From positions 22,356,955-22,420,954 of the forward strand of contig NC_088305.1 of the NCBI RefSeq assembly GCF_032854445.1: a stretch of 64,000 nucleotides of DNA, read 5' to 3'. Shown piece by piece: positions 32,134-43,489 of this stretch; the stretch's first letter is position 1, and each line of letters starts with the position of its first letter. The translations under genes and the position numbers were made by a program. Origin of the DNA: Liolophura sinensis (lineage: Eukaryota; Mollusca; Polyplacophora; Chitonida; Chitonidae). The notes under the pieces were generated by a model. That model was not told the origin of the DNA and did not search any database. It worked only from the letters and a program-made list of their open reading frames with translations.

Positions 32134-32391
32134 TTGACTTTTAAAACACACATGCCTCCAAATTTTAATGACGTTAAGCATTATTTATTAGTTTTAATAG
32201 CTGGACTAATCACTGGGTATGTGCTCAAAGATTTATTTCCATCATTTGTTTTCTATTTTTCTTTTCTTTCTATTTTCCTATATATATATTTAAAATTACC
32301 TTTTGTTTTATTTTCTTGTTCTCTTATTTTAATCACTGTAATTATTGTCCAGTGCCTCTTTAAATTAAGGTATTTTAGTGCACTGAAATAA
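32134..32391 (+). CDS. small hydrophobic ORF (doubtful)
   Basis: 85 codons with three very hydrophobic stretches (LLVLIAGLITGYVL, FVFYFSFLSIFLYIYL and LILITVIIVQCLF). I do not recognise it. AT-rich DNA readily produces such Leu/Ile/Phe-rich frames and no splice, promoter or homology signal supports it. Listed only because it is the longest frame in the local spacer. Confidence 0.12.
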   Translation: MTFKTHMPPNFNDVKHYLLVLIAGLITGYVLKDLFPSFVFYFSFLSIFLYIYLKLPFVLFSCSLILITVIIVQCLFKLRYFSALK

Positions 32392-32713
32392 AATAATGGA
32401 AAATGCAAAAACCAAAGACCAAATAAAATAATGTATATATTTTACACAAACAGTAATTAATTTCTATTTAAAAATGATTGATACTTTGGTCTTGCTTTAT
32501 ATATTTTAGAAGATAAAGACATTTGGATAACAACGCAATGAGAGACATTGATTCATAACAGCTTTCCTTATTTACGTAACACTACTCGGTTAACATTTCA
32601 AGAGTTTTATAAAGTTTCATAAATTATTCAGTGTATAATTACTGTATACAGCATAGGTTTGGGGTAAATTTTGTTAGATAGGATTACGGTATACAAGATC
32701 ACTATGGTACGAA

Positions 32714-32715
<2 letters not shown>

Positions 32716-32772
<57 letters not shown>

Positions 32773-32793
32773 AACACACACACATACACACAC
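32716..32793. repeat. (TA)n(CA)n microsatellite
   Basis: About 22 TA units followed by CACACA-rich sequence to ~32793. Confidence 0.9.
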
Positions 32794-33069
32794 ACGTCTT
32801 ATATCGAAATATATACATCTCGATGAGTGGTGACCTCCCCCTTGATCATGACTTGCACGAAGCTGATCCACAGGGCCATTTGCCCTGAGAGGCCGCTGTT
32901 ATATGTCCCGTAAGCACTGTGCTGAATGGATGGTTAGAAATAATTTAAATGCCCCGTCAGCGCTACACTAAATACGTTTACCAAATACCCCTAAAGTGCC
33001 AGTTTAAATAGACATCGAGACCAATACCAAATACCCCATAAGTTCTATAATGAATTGACGCACCTACGA

Positions 33070-34135
33070 GGAGTGTCCCAAAAGTTTCCAGCCTGAACAA
33101 GACAAGAGACAGATAGAATTCTGATCTTTACTGTATTTCAACATAATTCAACTGGAGTTCAATGCATTTTTTTCCATCGATGCTCCAGCAGGATCAGTCC
33201 TTCCCAGAACCAGGTTTGATCACACCCCTCAAGGAAGGCATCTGCAGCATGTATCACGTCTTTATCAGTATCAAAATGTTGACCACGCAGTTCATGTTTC
33301 AGTCTGAGGCACAAAAAGAGGTCTGATGGGGCCAAATCGGGTGAATAGGGAGGGTGAGGGAGGTATCCACAGTCGCCTGCAGTTCTCACTGAAACTGTGC
33401 TGCGTGAGCAGGGGCATTATCCTGCAACAAACAAACACCATGGCCAAGTTTCCCGCGACGTTTCTTCTAGATTTCTTATCGTAACTTCCGTAGTTTATTG
33501 TTCTAATACTCACCATTTATTGTTGTACCCTTCTGCAAGTAGTCAACCATAATTACTCCTGCAGCATCCCAAAACACAGGCGCCATGACTTTGCTACTGG
33601 ACAGAACAGTCTTGAACATTTTGGGTGTTGGCAAGCCGGGATGTTTCCACTGCATGCTTTGGCTTTTGGTTTCTGGATCAAAATGGTGAACCCAGGTTTT
33701 ATCCCGAGTAACAATATGCCCGAGAAACCCCTCTCTGTCCGCACAATATGCAGTCAAAAGTTCCTGACAGACATGGACCCTCCGTCGCTTCTGTTCCTCT
33801 GAAAACATTCTGGGAACCATCTCGCTGACACCTTGTTCGTGTTCAATTTATCATGCATGATTCGTTCCACTGATGATTTGCTGATACCATGAGTCTCGGC
33901 TATACGTCTGAGAGTCATTCTTCTGTCTTCCATGACTGTGTCTACAGCACTGCATTCACCTCTTCAGGTGTCGTCACCTAAGATGGTCGTCCAGGACGGT
34001 GCTCATCTTTGGTGCTGGTTCTGCCCCTTTTGAAAGCGGCACACCACTCTTTCACTGTACTGTATGTTTGAACATTGTCCTCTAATGTCTGCACCATGTC
34101 TTAGTGTATTTTCTTTGGAGTAATTTTTTCATATG
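33070..34135 (-). pseudogene. mariner transposase pseudogene
   Basis: Minus-strand blocks in order: N-terminal helix-turn-helix traces (RGRTSTKDEHRPGRPS at ~34015, then HGISKSSVERI-like), EEQKRRRVHVCQELLTAY (~33810), TRDKTWVHHFDPETK (~33700, first catalytic Asp), a QDNAPAH block (~33430, second Asp, in another frame), PPYSPDLAPSDLFL (~33340, third acidic residue of DD34D), and a C-terminus. At least four stops or frameshifts, so dead. The family cuts and pastes the element at TA. Edge sequence GTGTCCCAAAAGTTTCCAGC near 33077 could be the terminal inverted repeat; the other end is not clear. Confidence 0.88.
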
Positions 34136-34189
34136 CAAATACTTAATTACTGCACGCAAATGGAAAAGTATTGTCGTGTTGATCCCTGG

Positions 34190-34645
34190 TAATTGACGAA
34201 CACCTTGTTAGTCACACAAAGAGTTGGCCTATCTACAGAACAACGCGAGAGGGTCCTGGGTATGGTATCCGTGATGGTGTGGGGTCGGATTTGTGGAGAG
34301 GAACGCACACCAATGGTCATCATCTACGCAAACCTAACAGCTCGACGTTACGTGGATGAAATTCTGCGTCCTGTTGTCCTGTCATTCCTTCAACAGCAGA
34401 TACGTGATGTCCTGTACCAGCATGACAACGCCAGACCCCATACAGCTCGATTTGTGCAGAACTTCTTGGACGCTAACGACGTCCTGTGGCCTGCACGTTC
34501 CCCAGATATGTGCCCCATAGAACACCTTTGGGATATTATGGGTCGTCGAGTGACTGACCACAACTTGCAGCCAACCGACAAGAACAGTCATTCGCTCTCC
34601 AAGATGAATGGCAACGAATCCCGCGCCATCTCATCACACGACTGA
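34190..34645 (+). pseudogene. Tc1-like transposase, 3' catalytic fragment
   Basis: Second and third catalytic blocks of a DDE transposase: VMVWGRICGEERTPMVI, QHDNARPHTARFVQNFL and SPDMCPIEHLWD. I count 31 residues between the Asp of DNARPH and the Glu of IEHLWD instead of the usual 34 of this family, suggesting a small in-frame deletion. The N-terminal DNA-binding half is absent. It lies immediately beside, and opposite to, the mariner remnant. Confidence 0.88.
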
Positions 34646-34649
34646 CTTT

Positions 34650-35370
34650 TTCTATGCGTCGGAGAGTTTTTTGCATGCATTGAAGCAAGGGGTGAGCACA
34701 CGCGATATTGATTGGTTTTGATATTGACTGATTTTAAAAATAACCAACTTCTTGTATACTCTGCCCATTGTTAACCAAGATGGAATGAATATTTTTCTGC
34801 CCATGCTTTTTTTGTTCACTTGTGAAATGATTTGAGGGCTGCTTTGTCCGTTCTTACTCAAGACTTTCAATACCTAAAGTCATTGGTCTCTTCAATATAT
34901 GAAACTTCAGTCATCCTGTTTTCTTATTTTTTTAAAATTGATTGAACTCTTTGTAAAGTTTCGTTTGGCTGTCAATTTATATGCTATAAGTTACAAAAAG
35001 TATAGCTGTTGAGAATATGCAATATGCATTTCAGTTTTAAAATTGTCTTATGCTTCATGCGACATGCATTCGAAGTTACATTGATGTACACATCTTTGTG
35101 ACGAGGGAATTTCACAGCACAGCTCTCTTATTTCTGCATTTTCTCAAGGTTTCTAAAGTATATTGCCAGATTGTTATGATCTCTTCTTTATTAAGTAATG
35201 TAAATCTCATAATATGGTTACAAAATATATCGACTATAGCATGCCTTAATCAACTTTTCCAAGATACAGTGTATATAACTAAAGAAAGAATGACTATGAT
35301 CACATGGACTAAACATCAGCAGTTTGGAGAGATTTGTATAAAGTCAAGAAAAGAAAGGGCGAAAAGCGGT
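34650..35370. other. no recognisable feature
   Basis: Non-coding, AT-rich. A faint SINE-2-like stretch (TATACAACGGCTGCTAGTAT) occurs at ~35380-35440 but is too decayed to call firmly. Confidence 0.35.
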
Positions 35371-35499
35371 ATCGGGTATACAACGGCTGCTAGTATTGTC
35401 GGGTGGGGTGGAGAATCGGATTAAAGGTCTTATGGAAAATTGAGGCCCACAGAAATCGAACGTCCATGAGCTTTTTAGTGTTACTATATATACAGCTAG

Positions 35500-36050
35500 T
35501 TAAAAGGATCCCCATGTAAAGTTTATTTTCAGAAAATAGTCATCATCATACGATGATATTTGGATATATTCGGAAAAATTTCCAGCTCCCCAGTCTCGGG
35601 CATTTATGGATTGTAAATGAGAACATTTTGTCTTGTACATTTGATCAATTCCTGAAATATTGTGATGCTTATGAAACTCAAGATAAAGAGAATGGTGAAA
35701 CCCAGAGCTGTAATGGGTTAAAGCAATGAAGCAATATTTTTGTGGTTTCATCTGGGCAACCATTGTTTTCACAGTTATTTCTAATTATGATATTATAATA
35801 CAGCTGAGGATGTATAGGTAACTCATACTCATTCTTATATCCTAAATTAAAATTACGAGAGCTCTTCATAAACAAAGAAGCAGGAGTAAGTATGGACAGG
35901 GTTTGATATAAATTTGTGTAAAGCTGATTCCCAATGCTATTGAACGCAGTGGTGGTCCTATTGTAAAATCGAGTTTCATATTTTGATTTGGAAGGGGTCC
36001 GATGAATAGTAAGACTCACCAAAGGAACAATAGTGCGATAGCCTGAACTA
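35500..36050 (-). pseudogene. possible decayed LINE ORF2 C-terminus
   Basis: A minus-strand frame has YETRFYNRTTTAFNSI, similar to the 'FF.RTI..WNSL' end of several LINE ORF2 proteins, and CENNGCPDETTKILLHCF, similar to the C-terminal CxxC..HxxxC motif. No RT motif is attached. It could equally be a chance frame. Confidence 0.3.
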
Positions 36051-36335
36051 AAAAGATTAGCCTACACTGTCTTTCCTTAAGGATGACCATTTATAACAAT
36101 GAACGTGATGACTGACTCCAAGTAATTTGTCTTGAACCTTAGATTAGCTTAGATCATAACAAACAGTGTTGTATTTGGCAGACTGTTCAGCAGTATAACC
36201 CGAGGTAAAAATTATTGTTTTTGAGCCCTTAAAAGCCCCATGTTTCAGGTGTATGCATACAAACATTCTTCTGTGCAAGGTCGGTTAAATTCTACATTAC
36301 AATGATCTGTATCACATCCTTTCTTAAGCTATAGA

Positions 36336-36550
36336 TTTTTTTTTTTTTTTTTTTTTTGATTGGTGTTTTACGCCGTACTCCGTACGCCGAAACCCACGAC
36401 CATCCGCAGGTTGCTGACAGACCTTCCCACGTACGGCCGAAGAGGAAGCCAGCATGAGCTGGACTTGAACTCACAGCGACCGCATTGGTGAGAGGCTCCT
36501 GGGTCATTACGCTGCGCTAGCGCGCTAACCGACTGAGCCACGGAGGCCCC
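36336..36550 (-). mobile_element. SINE family 2 with internal deletion
   Basis: Starts with a T-run (complement of the tail). It keeps GATTGGTGTTTTACGCCGTA, jumps over ~55 bases (core and part of body), then has the normal head. Perfect 14-base target-site duplication TCTTAAGCTATAGA at 36322-36335 and 36551-36564. Confidence 0.9.
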
Positions 36551-36654
36551 TCTTAAGCTATAGAGATGTTATCTATACTTGTAGCTTTCATTATGTTGCA
36601 TCATTTGACTCTCTACAAGCTGGATTCTGATTGGCCCTTCTAAGCTGTATTTAT

Positions 36655-36727
36655 AAGCTCACCACACTATAGCTAAAATATTGCCGATGTGGCTGTAAGC
36701 TATAATATTTCGTTCAATCATTCGTTC
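36655..36727 (+). mobile_element. short I-LINE 3' end
   Basis: Matches the final ~70 bases of the I-LINE: GCTAAAATATTGCCGATGTG followed by GCTGTAAGC and degenerate ATTC tail. Confidence 0.7.
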
Positions 36728-37108
36728 TAAACTATGAACATCTCTACCATGTTAATAAAATCCCGGCAAATTTACATATTTTATTGTTACACTTTTCACA
36801 TATTTTAAAACTGATTTTAATAAGGCTATCTTTTTATTTTGACAACTAACGGCATGGAGTGAAGTCAGTGTGACAAGTTAGCAAAGCCTGATATATGTTC
36901 TGCTTTAAACTTTTCAATCTTGAGTGAGTTGTCATCTGATTTACTCGTACACATGCAACACGTCACCACATCGATCGCCATATGCCCTTAAAGCGTGAGA
37001 CGTCTTTCCGTTTAATGAAATAAGTAGAGAACGAAAAACTCTACAATTAGACGAAGGATTGCAATTTTATTTTCTTCCTTAACACCAACACAGTCTAAAA
37101 CCTTTAGA

Positions 37109-37202
37109 CCTTAACCGTCTCTTGTTTTCACCTTGTTCTCGCCACGATATGGCTGAAATATTGCCGATGTGGCGTAAAGCCATAATCATTCATTCATTCA
37201 TT
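37109..37202 (+). mobile_element. 94-bp I-LINE 3' end with perfect TSD
   Basis: Only the last 94 bases of the I-LINE (from CCTTAACCGTCTCTTG to the ATTC tail) inserted between perfect 13-base duplications TAAAACCTTTAGA (37096-37108 and 37203-37215). This is a genuine, extremely 5'-truncated retrotransposition event, not decay. Confidence 0.9.
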
Positions 37203-37215
37203 TAAAACCTTTAGA

Positions 37216-37738
37216 AGTTATGGGACAGCTGACATGTTAAAATGGACTTCTAGAATCATAAGCCTGCATGCATGAAGTCACCTACGTTTATACAACATAT
37301 ATATATATATATGTCAAAAAAAAACTTAGACAAGGGATTTTCTCTGCTAAAAACCAGTAATAATATGGAGCATAAAAATGGCATAATCAGGCATGTTATT
37401 TACCACATATACATGAGAAGTCCAGTGAAAGACAAGAAGTTTTAGTGGTCGTCTAAATCTCATCTTTTCACCATAGGCCAGATATACACCACTCATTTTA
37501 GAAGTGAATACAACTGGATGCAAACAGAAGATAGTACGTGAAATCGTGCCTTCATAACTTCCTATTAAGGTGACCAACACTGTCAGTCTTCTAACCAATT
37601 CAAATTTGGCCCTGGCTTTACAAATCATAAGGACTAACATGAGACCATGAGTTCGGGCTACCCAGTATCTAACAAGTCGATAGATCAGGTCAGTGGTTAA
37701 AGTTAGTGCGAAATGCATGCATCAGTGAACTCGGGTTA
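37216..37738. other. no recognisable feature
   Basis: Contains an (AT)n run at 37298-37312. No supported gene. Confidence 0.35.
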
Positions 37739-38149
37739 CACTGTAACAAATTTCACTGTAATTTTACAGTGAAAAGTGCTGACAATTTTGTGACCAGTTC
37801 TTTTCACTGTATATTTATATGATGTGCTGTTTAATATTTACACCCAAAATAGTAGTATATTTCAACATATACCATTGTAAATGATCAGTTAACTCCAATC
37901 CAAATTAACAAAATCGACATTAACAAATCTACCCAGAAAACCAGTGTACATTTACCAGAAAGTGCACAGTAAATGGTCAAAACTGCTACAGTTTTACACA
38001 CAATGCTGTAAATACACATCGACTAGAATAAAATTACACCACATATGTGCAGAACTGTGCTGGAAAATGGCGTAAAATATATACAACATGATTTAATGTA
38101 ACAATATACAGGACTTCAGGCTGTAAATTTGCATTCAATTCTTACAGTG
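37739..38149. mobile_element. MITE with CACTGTAA terminal inverted repeats
   Basis: The left end CACTGTAACAAATTTCACTG and the right end (complement CACTGTAAGAATTGAATGC) are imperfect inverted repeats. The interior is rich in TTTACAGT/ACTGTAAA motifs. Flanking TA on both sides may be the target-site duplication. No transposase. Confidence 0.65.
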
Positions 38150-38324
38150 TATGAGCACCGATTAGTTTGCAGACAGGCATACATTGTGCAGGCATACGAG
38201 TCTTAAACACAATCTTTATCTATAATCGCCTACCGCAGCCGCGGAGTTTGAGCAAAAACATCGCCGTTAGCCTCTAGGTTGATTGCATGCATCCATACAC
38301 TGATGTACACGGAACTATGCACAC

Positions 38325-38385
38325 TATTGCTAGCCACCGTCGTACAAGTGAGACACCAGTTAAATAAATAAACAAATAAATATCC
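38325..38385 (+). mobile_element. SINE family 2 tail remnant
   Basis: Only GCTAGCCACCGTCGTACAAG followed by TGAGACACCAG and an AAAT-type tail remains. Confidence 0.6.
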
Positions 38386-38389
38386 AATA

Positions 38390-39240
38390 ATTCATATGTA
38401 CGTGTATGTAATGTAGGGGCCTTACCAAATACGACCTGAAGTTACGGTTAGGAATGTAGTGTCTACGTCACATTGTGGTGTAATCAACATAGGCCTATGT
38501 GTTCGTGGAGAGTAAGTGTATCTCTGGGTGCCTGCAGGTAATTTGTATCTGCCAATCTTCCCTATCTGTATCATGAGGTACAATTGCACTCGTGTTCATC
38601 CTTCTTTTCTCCTTGACATAGGATTCACCACTACCCTGTCTGATATAACACGCGTAACTACACTACCCCATGCACATTTAGCGAAGTTATAAAATAAAAG
38701 TGCATGTCCACACCTACATGTATATCCAGCTCTAACTTCTACAAGCATGTCCTGCAATCTATAAACCCGTGCTATACTGTGATTTAAAGTCTTAACTTTA
38801 ACAATATTGTCTTTTAGTAGTATACATTGCATTTTTATGTCATTTGTGTAGTGATATTGTCTATTTTCAGCCTTCGAAATTGTGTTCTACATTTGTCGAC
38901 TATTTCTAATCTCGACCTGTCTCCGCGCTATCAATCAAAAGGCCATCAGTATTGTCTTGGTAAAATTATGTACATTTGACGAGTCAATATGCGGTATAAC
39001 TGTTTACCTTCCTGCTTACCTCCCTTCGACCAATCAAACATCCGTGGCAAAAGGTCCATGGATCGTCTCCAAGCCTTTGTCCACTAGCTAAACCTACCCT
39101 GTCTCTCTTAAGGGTCTACCAATCCTGTCTCTTCCAAGTAGCACCATAAACCACAACAGATAGATGATCTACATATCTATAAGCTGGGGACTGGTATGTG
39201 TCTTGTGGAGAATGTTTCTGACTACATGGCCTGTAAGTCG
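38390..39240. other. no recognisable feature
   Basis: No gene or repeat I can support. Confidence 0.35.
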
Positions 39241-39249
39241 CTGATACTA

Positions 39250-39335
39250 GCCTTATACCATAATGCTGGTCGTCGTCGTATAAGAGTAATATTCTTGCGT
39301 ACAGCGTATATCACCAATCAAATAAATAAATAATT
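39250..39335 (+). mobile_element. SINE family 2 tail fragment
   Basis: ATACCATAATGCTGGTCGTC followed by GTCGTATAAGAGTAATATTC, then CACCAATCAAATAAATAAAT. Confidence 0.75.
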
Positions 39336-39840
39336 TCACTTGGATTCCACCAGGTCTGCGGGCTTAGCATAATGACATACAACCGACGACCGAATACTTC
39401 AACGCATACGACTTTAATTGACTGGTGTACTCGCCACTACATCAAGTTCCCTTGGGTCACAATGAAATTGTGGATTTAGATCATGCACATGGACATATCC
39501 ATAACAGGTTGTTCCGCGAAATCTAACAGTAGCTCCAAAACCTCTCAGTGAAATAAAAATTAAAAAACATATTTTCGGCAAGAATTCTACAAGAAACCTC
39601 GATACACAGATATCTACCACTACACAATTTGATCCCAGGGCCCCACAAGACAGCACGCTTGACACATATGCAGTATATAGACCTGGGGAAAGTTTAATGG
39701 AATTTGCCCCAAACTCCGTTTTTTCTTGTCCGGTCGCACACAGACCGTGATGAAGTTGCTTTACGCAATAATTATTTATACAGACTGTCATATTGTTGCA
39801 GCTCGCGTTGAGGTGCAGACATCTCTGATTAACAAGGATC

Positions 39841-40185
39841 ATGGACTTGCAGAAGGATGTAAACAGGACCGTGGCATTTTTTATCAAGACCAACTCCACC
39901 ATCAGTGATCGGGAGACATTTGATGATAACTTTGTTTCTAAGCATGTGGACAACATTCTGGTTTGTGAAAGCATTTCAGATTCTGAAATTGCTCTTGTTG
40001 AAGAACTTACACGAACACAGTACGATAGTTCATACTGGCATCAGTTACATATGTATAAAGTGACCGCATCTAATTTTGGCAAAATTATCAGGTGTTCCAG
40101 AAACCCATAGGGAGCTTTAAAATCTACTTTATACCATGAACTAGTATCTGCTGCGTTGCGATATGGCAAAAACAATGAGCAGTAG
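39841..40185 (+). pseudogene. YqaJ-type recombinase/exonuclease domain fragment
   Basis: The frame from 39841 includes VEELTRTQYDSSYWHQLHMY followed by KVTASNFGKII, the N-terminal signature of the YqaJ/lambda-exonuclease-like fold (arginine/lysine then TAS.FG). After an in-frame TAG at 40108 the same frame gives STLYHELVSAALRYGKNNE, matching the next conserved block (the ALxYGxxxE active-site strand). Catalytic downstream residues are missing. Such domains occur in animal mobile elements and endogenous viral sequences; which one is unknown. Confidence 0.6.
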
Positions 40186-40189
40186 GCTA

Positions 40190-40515
40190 TGGTATCAGGG
40201 CTTATCAGGAGTACACGATGTTGAGTGGTATGAGCAGGCACAGCACGCCGAGGGGGAGAGGTCCCAGTTTACTTGCCGAACATGCGACAGGACATTTTAC
40301 CGGCGGGACGAGTGGCTGCGGCATGACCACGCGGAGGGGGAAGGAGCGAGGCTTATGTGCCTGAAGGCGGGCGTTTCCCATCTGGGGCCATTTGGTTCGG
40401 CAACACAAGGTGCATGGGAAAAAGAAAAAAACGTACCCATGCGATGGGTACGACAAGACCTTTTACCGGTTATGGGATTGGTGAGTGCATGGACGTGCTG
40501 AACACGAAAAGGTAA
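40190..40515 (+). pseudogene. C2H2 zinc-finger exon remnant
   Basis: Frame-broken coding for two or three related fingers: FTCRTCDRTFYRRDEWLRHDH (40270-40330), then in another frame MCPEGGRFPSGAIW, then YPCDGYDKTFYRLWDW. Linkers AEGERSQF and AEGEGARL repeat. A consensus splice donor (AAAAGGTAAGT, ~40507-40517) follows the last finger. Stops and shifts between fingers argue for a decayed gene. It lies directly after the YqaJ remnant and may belong to the same element. Confidence 0.5.
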
Positions 40516-40519
40516 GTGA

Positions 40520-41470
40520 CACACCCACCCACACATTGTTTTGTAAATGCCGAACAGTTTGTACCACTCGGCTACGCGATACGATCAAGCAGTATAAACA
40601 CATACCGTATTTTGTACTATGAATGGTCCAATTTCCGATACATAAGATTCTCTGGGGAACTATTTTCGAAGTGACACAGTGAATGTTACATAACCGTATG
40701 CTTGCAAGTTCTAAGTTTTTTTTTACCTTTTTTTTGCTGCCTAACATGTTTCTGTGGCCATATTCTCTGGATTTGGTGCCTTTTATGTAAAATGGAATAA
40801 AATAATAATTATTGGACATCATAGATGGCGCTGTGTGGCTAGTCTAAGCCCACATCATTAAACGGAATGTGGTAGGTTCGTGTTGCGACACTTTTAATGT
40901 CCGAAAGTGCGAAAAAATGGGTTGGTAGATTTTATAGGCTGTGTTGAACGTGTTCTGTTTTGTTCATTTTACTTGGGGAAATCGTTATTGATGAGAATTA
41001 AACAGTTAATCATGTTTAAAAAATGTAAACAAATTAGAGCCTGACAGCGGTGAGAGATGAGAGCTCTCCAATTTTCGCCGAACTCTGGGACATTCTCGCG
41101 AGCTTATCAGGCCTACAGTTCGACTCGTCGCTTCTCGATGCCATAATGCTCGCTAGGTAATCGCTCGCCGCTATTTGCTTCTGCACACACATTAAAAAAA
41201 GTATGACTGTCGATACCAATTCGTTTGCTGTTATGAACATTTTTTACGCCCACATTATGAGCTGAGATCAGTGCATGTGTAAATTTATTCACGTTACCTT
41301 TGCATCTACAGAACCGCTTCACTACCACAAGGTATTCTATTAGACAATCTAGAAGCTAGAGACCACGTGAATTCCCTGGTTGCAAACACGGACGAAGAAA
41401 TTCGTCCCGCCAAATATATATATATATACACATTACACAGACAATGCCTGTTTCACATCAATGTTTAAAC
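40520..41470. other. no recognisable feature
   Basis: Non-coding; a short (TA)n run occurs at 41417-41428. Confidence 0.35.
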
Positions 41471-41479
41471 GGAATGTGA

Positions 41480-41695
41480 CTACTATAGTTATATTCTACT
41501 CTACTATACTTATACTGTACTAAACTATACTACACGATACTATACTATACTAAGTGAAATATTCTTGAGTACGGCGTAAAACAACAACCAAATAAATAAA
41601 TATACTATACTATAGTAATATACTGCACTATACTTATACTCTACTAGACGATACTTTATACTCCTTGATACTACAGCTATACTAGACTATAAATA
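41480..41695 (+). repeat. TACTATAC low-complexity repeat
   Basis: Irregular ACTATACTATACT-type repeats, interrupted by a SINE-2 tail (41553-41607: AAGTGAAATATTCTTGAGTA, then CGGCGTAAAACAAC). Confidence 0.8.
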
Positions 41696-41879
41696 TTCGG
41701 CAAGCCCCCACGGACGCTGGCTGAGACACTGCGCGCGGGGTGTCGCGTCATCACACGCCACAGATATTTTACACCCAGTCACCGTGCTATGTGACTATAG
41801 TATAGTAGACTATAGTGATGTTCAACCCCGATGAGCTCTCTCTACAAGTACTAAAACTTGTATTGTCTAACTTCTGTGA

Positions 41880-42075
41880 AGCTGATATCTGTTGTTGTGG
41901 TAGCCCTAAATTTACAACCGGCCCTCGCCCCTCTGGGTCGGTTGTCCCCCTTTTCCCGAGAAGTGTTGACGTTTCCCTTTGTACAGAGGACATTCGCGTC
42001 GGTAATGACCATATCGGTCACAATGGAAGCATTCAACATCTCTCTTTGGTGATGACGCCCGTTTTTCCCCAAGAC
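41880..42075 (-). pseudogene. CCHC zinc-knuckle fragment (Gag-like)
   Basis: One minus-strand frame reads CFHCDRYGHYRRECPLYK, a clean CX2CX4HX4C knuckle, followed by basic Gly/Gln-rich residues. Nothing else of a gag gene is present. It overlaps nothing else convincing and abuts the polymerase remnant. Confidence 0.5.
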
Positions 42076-42089
42076 TCGTCATTATTGGC

Positions 42090-43132
42090 TGACTTCAGAT
42101 ACGGGGAGAAGTTCGTTCCCTCCGGCACCGCGAAGCGTCTGGGTGAAAAATGGCTGGCAGTCGTACCAGCTGACGGTACCCATCCACCACAGACTGAACC
42201 ATACCGAGAAACGGGTCAGTGATAGAAAACTCTTTGCAGACGGGCTCGCCCACATCGACGGACGTCCCACCGTCTTCCAGTTCTACGACTGCTATTACCA
42301 CTACCACGGCTGTCACCTGAATCACCCATCCAGGGTTAGCTGCGCTACGACCGGCGACGGTTGACACCTCAAGACTTGCGCCTGGAAGTGGACACGAACG
42401 AGGCGTACGTCAAGGGACAGCGGTACGAGCGATATCCATATGGGAGTGCGAGTTTCTTCGCCTGCGGAAAACGAACCCGGCCTTGCGCGCCTTTCTGTAG
42501 TAGTACGGCTTACCCCCGTTACAGCGACAGCCTAAGACGCTGGGTCAGCTAGTGGAGGCTGTCGTCCTGGCCGGTTGTTTGGCTTCGCCGAATGCGATAT
42601 CCACGTGCCGGACCATTTGCAAACGGACTTGCGGAATGTCCGTCCATATTTAAAAATCATCGATGTGAACAGGGATGACGTAGGCCCCCACCATGGCGGA
42701 GTGGCATGACATTATGCCCGATTCCAGGCGAATGCTGATCGGGAGTATATTTAGCACGGAAATTCTGCTGGCGACCCCGTTAGTGCAACAGTATCTCGCT
42801 CACTGGTTGGTAGTGACCCGCGCCTACTAAGTGATGGAGTACACGTCCGAGCGAGCCAACCAAACATTTGCGGACGCCGTCACCCAAGCCGGGCGAGAAG
42901 GAGACGCCGACCCTTGCAAGGCTCTTACCGGGGAAATTCCGGCTATGGCAAAACAGTGACAAACCAAGACCGGCATGTGGATGTGAAAATCGGTGACCTG
43001 ACGAAGACGCGCACGTAACTGGAGATGTACGGTTCCGTCGACCAAATCGATGAAGACACCTTGGAAGTGGTGAGCAGCAAGAGGACTTTCCGCTGCACAT
43101 CATCAAAACTGAACAACAAATCAAGGCGTGAA
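42090..43132 (+). pseudogene. Polinton DNA polymerase B fragment (pPolB)
   Basis: Plus-strand, in several frames: a VFQFYDCYYHYHGCH block (~42280) like the 'EF.GC..HGC' motif of protein-primed PolB; FGFAECDIHVPD (~42590) like the conserved 'GF.EVDI.VP' segment; then LLATPLVQQYLAHWLVVTRAY and SERANQTFADAV (~42760-42880), and GNSGYGKTVT-like coding (~42935), the palm KxxxNSxYG element. Stops and shifts are frequent. The catalytic D-T-D box and C-terminus are absent: the gene stops at ~43130 against an opposing structural gene, so a deletion joined them. Confidence 0.8.
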
Positions 43133-43436
43133 CCTTGAGTGAGGCGATGTGTATGTCGGTCAACAAGCCGATCAAGTCAATGGCAAAGTCTTTGGGTGAA
43201 GGGTAATGGCCTGCTGGCAACATTAACTTATGCTTAGCGCGGTGTAGGTCGTCTTTGGAGTCTAAGACATACCACACTTCGTCTTGCCGCACGTTGAACC
43301 AGGTCCAGGGGTGCTGTGTTTCTATCAATCCACATTCCAAGTCACCAGTCAAATGCATGGGCTGTGGCAGTTGGGTAGTGAAATTGCTGGGGAAATAGTC
43401 GAGTGATCTCTTACTGGGCAGCGTCACGTAAAACAT
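43130..43436 (-). pseudogene. Polinton structural-type protein, N-terminal part
   Basis: Starts MFYVTLPSKRSLDYFP and continues with FTTQLPQPMHL and WTWFNVR, a pattern I know from Polinton/adintovirus-like ORFs that are usually considered virion-structural (which protein is not certain). After ~100 residues the frame runs into the reverse of the polymerase fragment, so only residues up to ~43130 are genuine. The remainder is lost. Confidence 0.55.
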
Positions 43437-43489
43437 GATGGTGAGGTGATCTCCGGGCGGACTGACCGTCTTTCCATCTGACGCCGGTA

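Noticed and set aside
39414-39974. 186-residue minus-strand frame
   Set aside because: No motif; its right part is antisense to the YqaJ-like frame.
42780-43130. Second half of a 218-residue minus-strand frame
   Set aside because: Residues after ~100 are the antisense of the DNA polymerase fragment, which matches far better on the plus strand.
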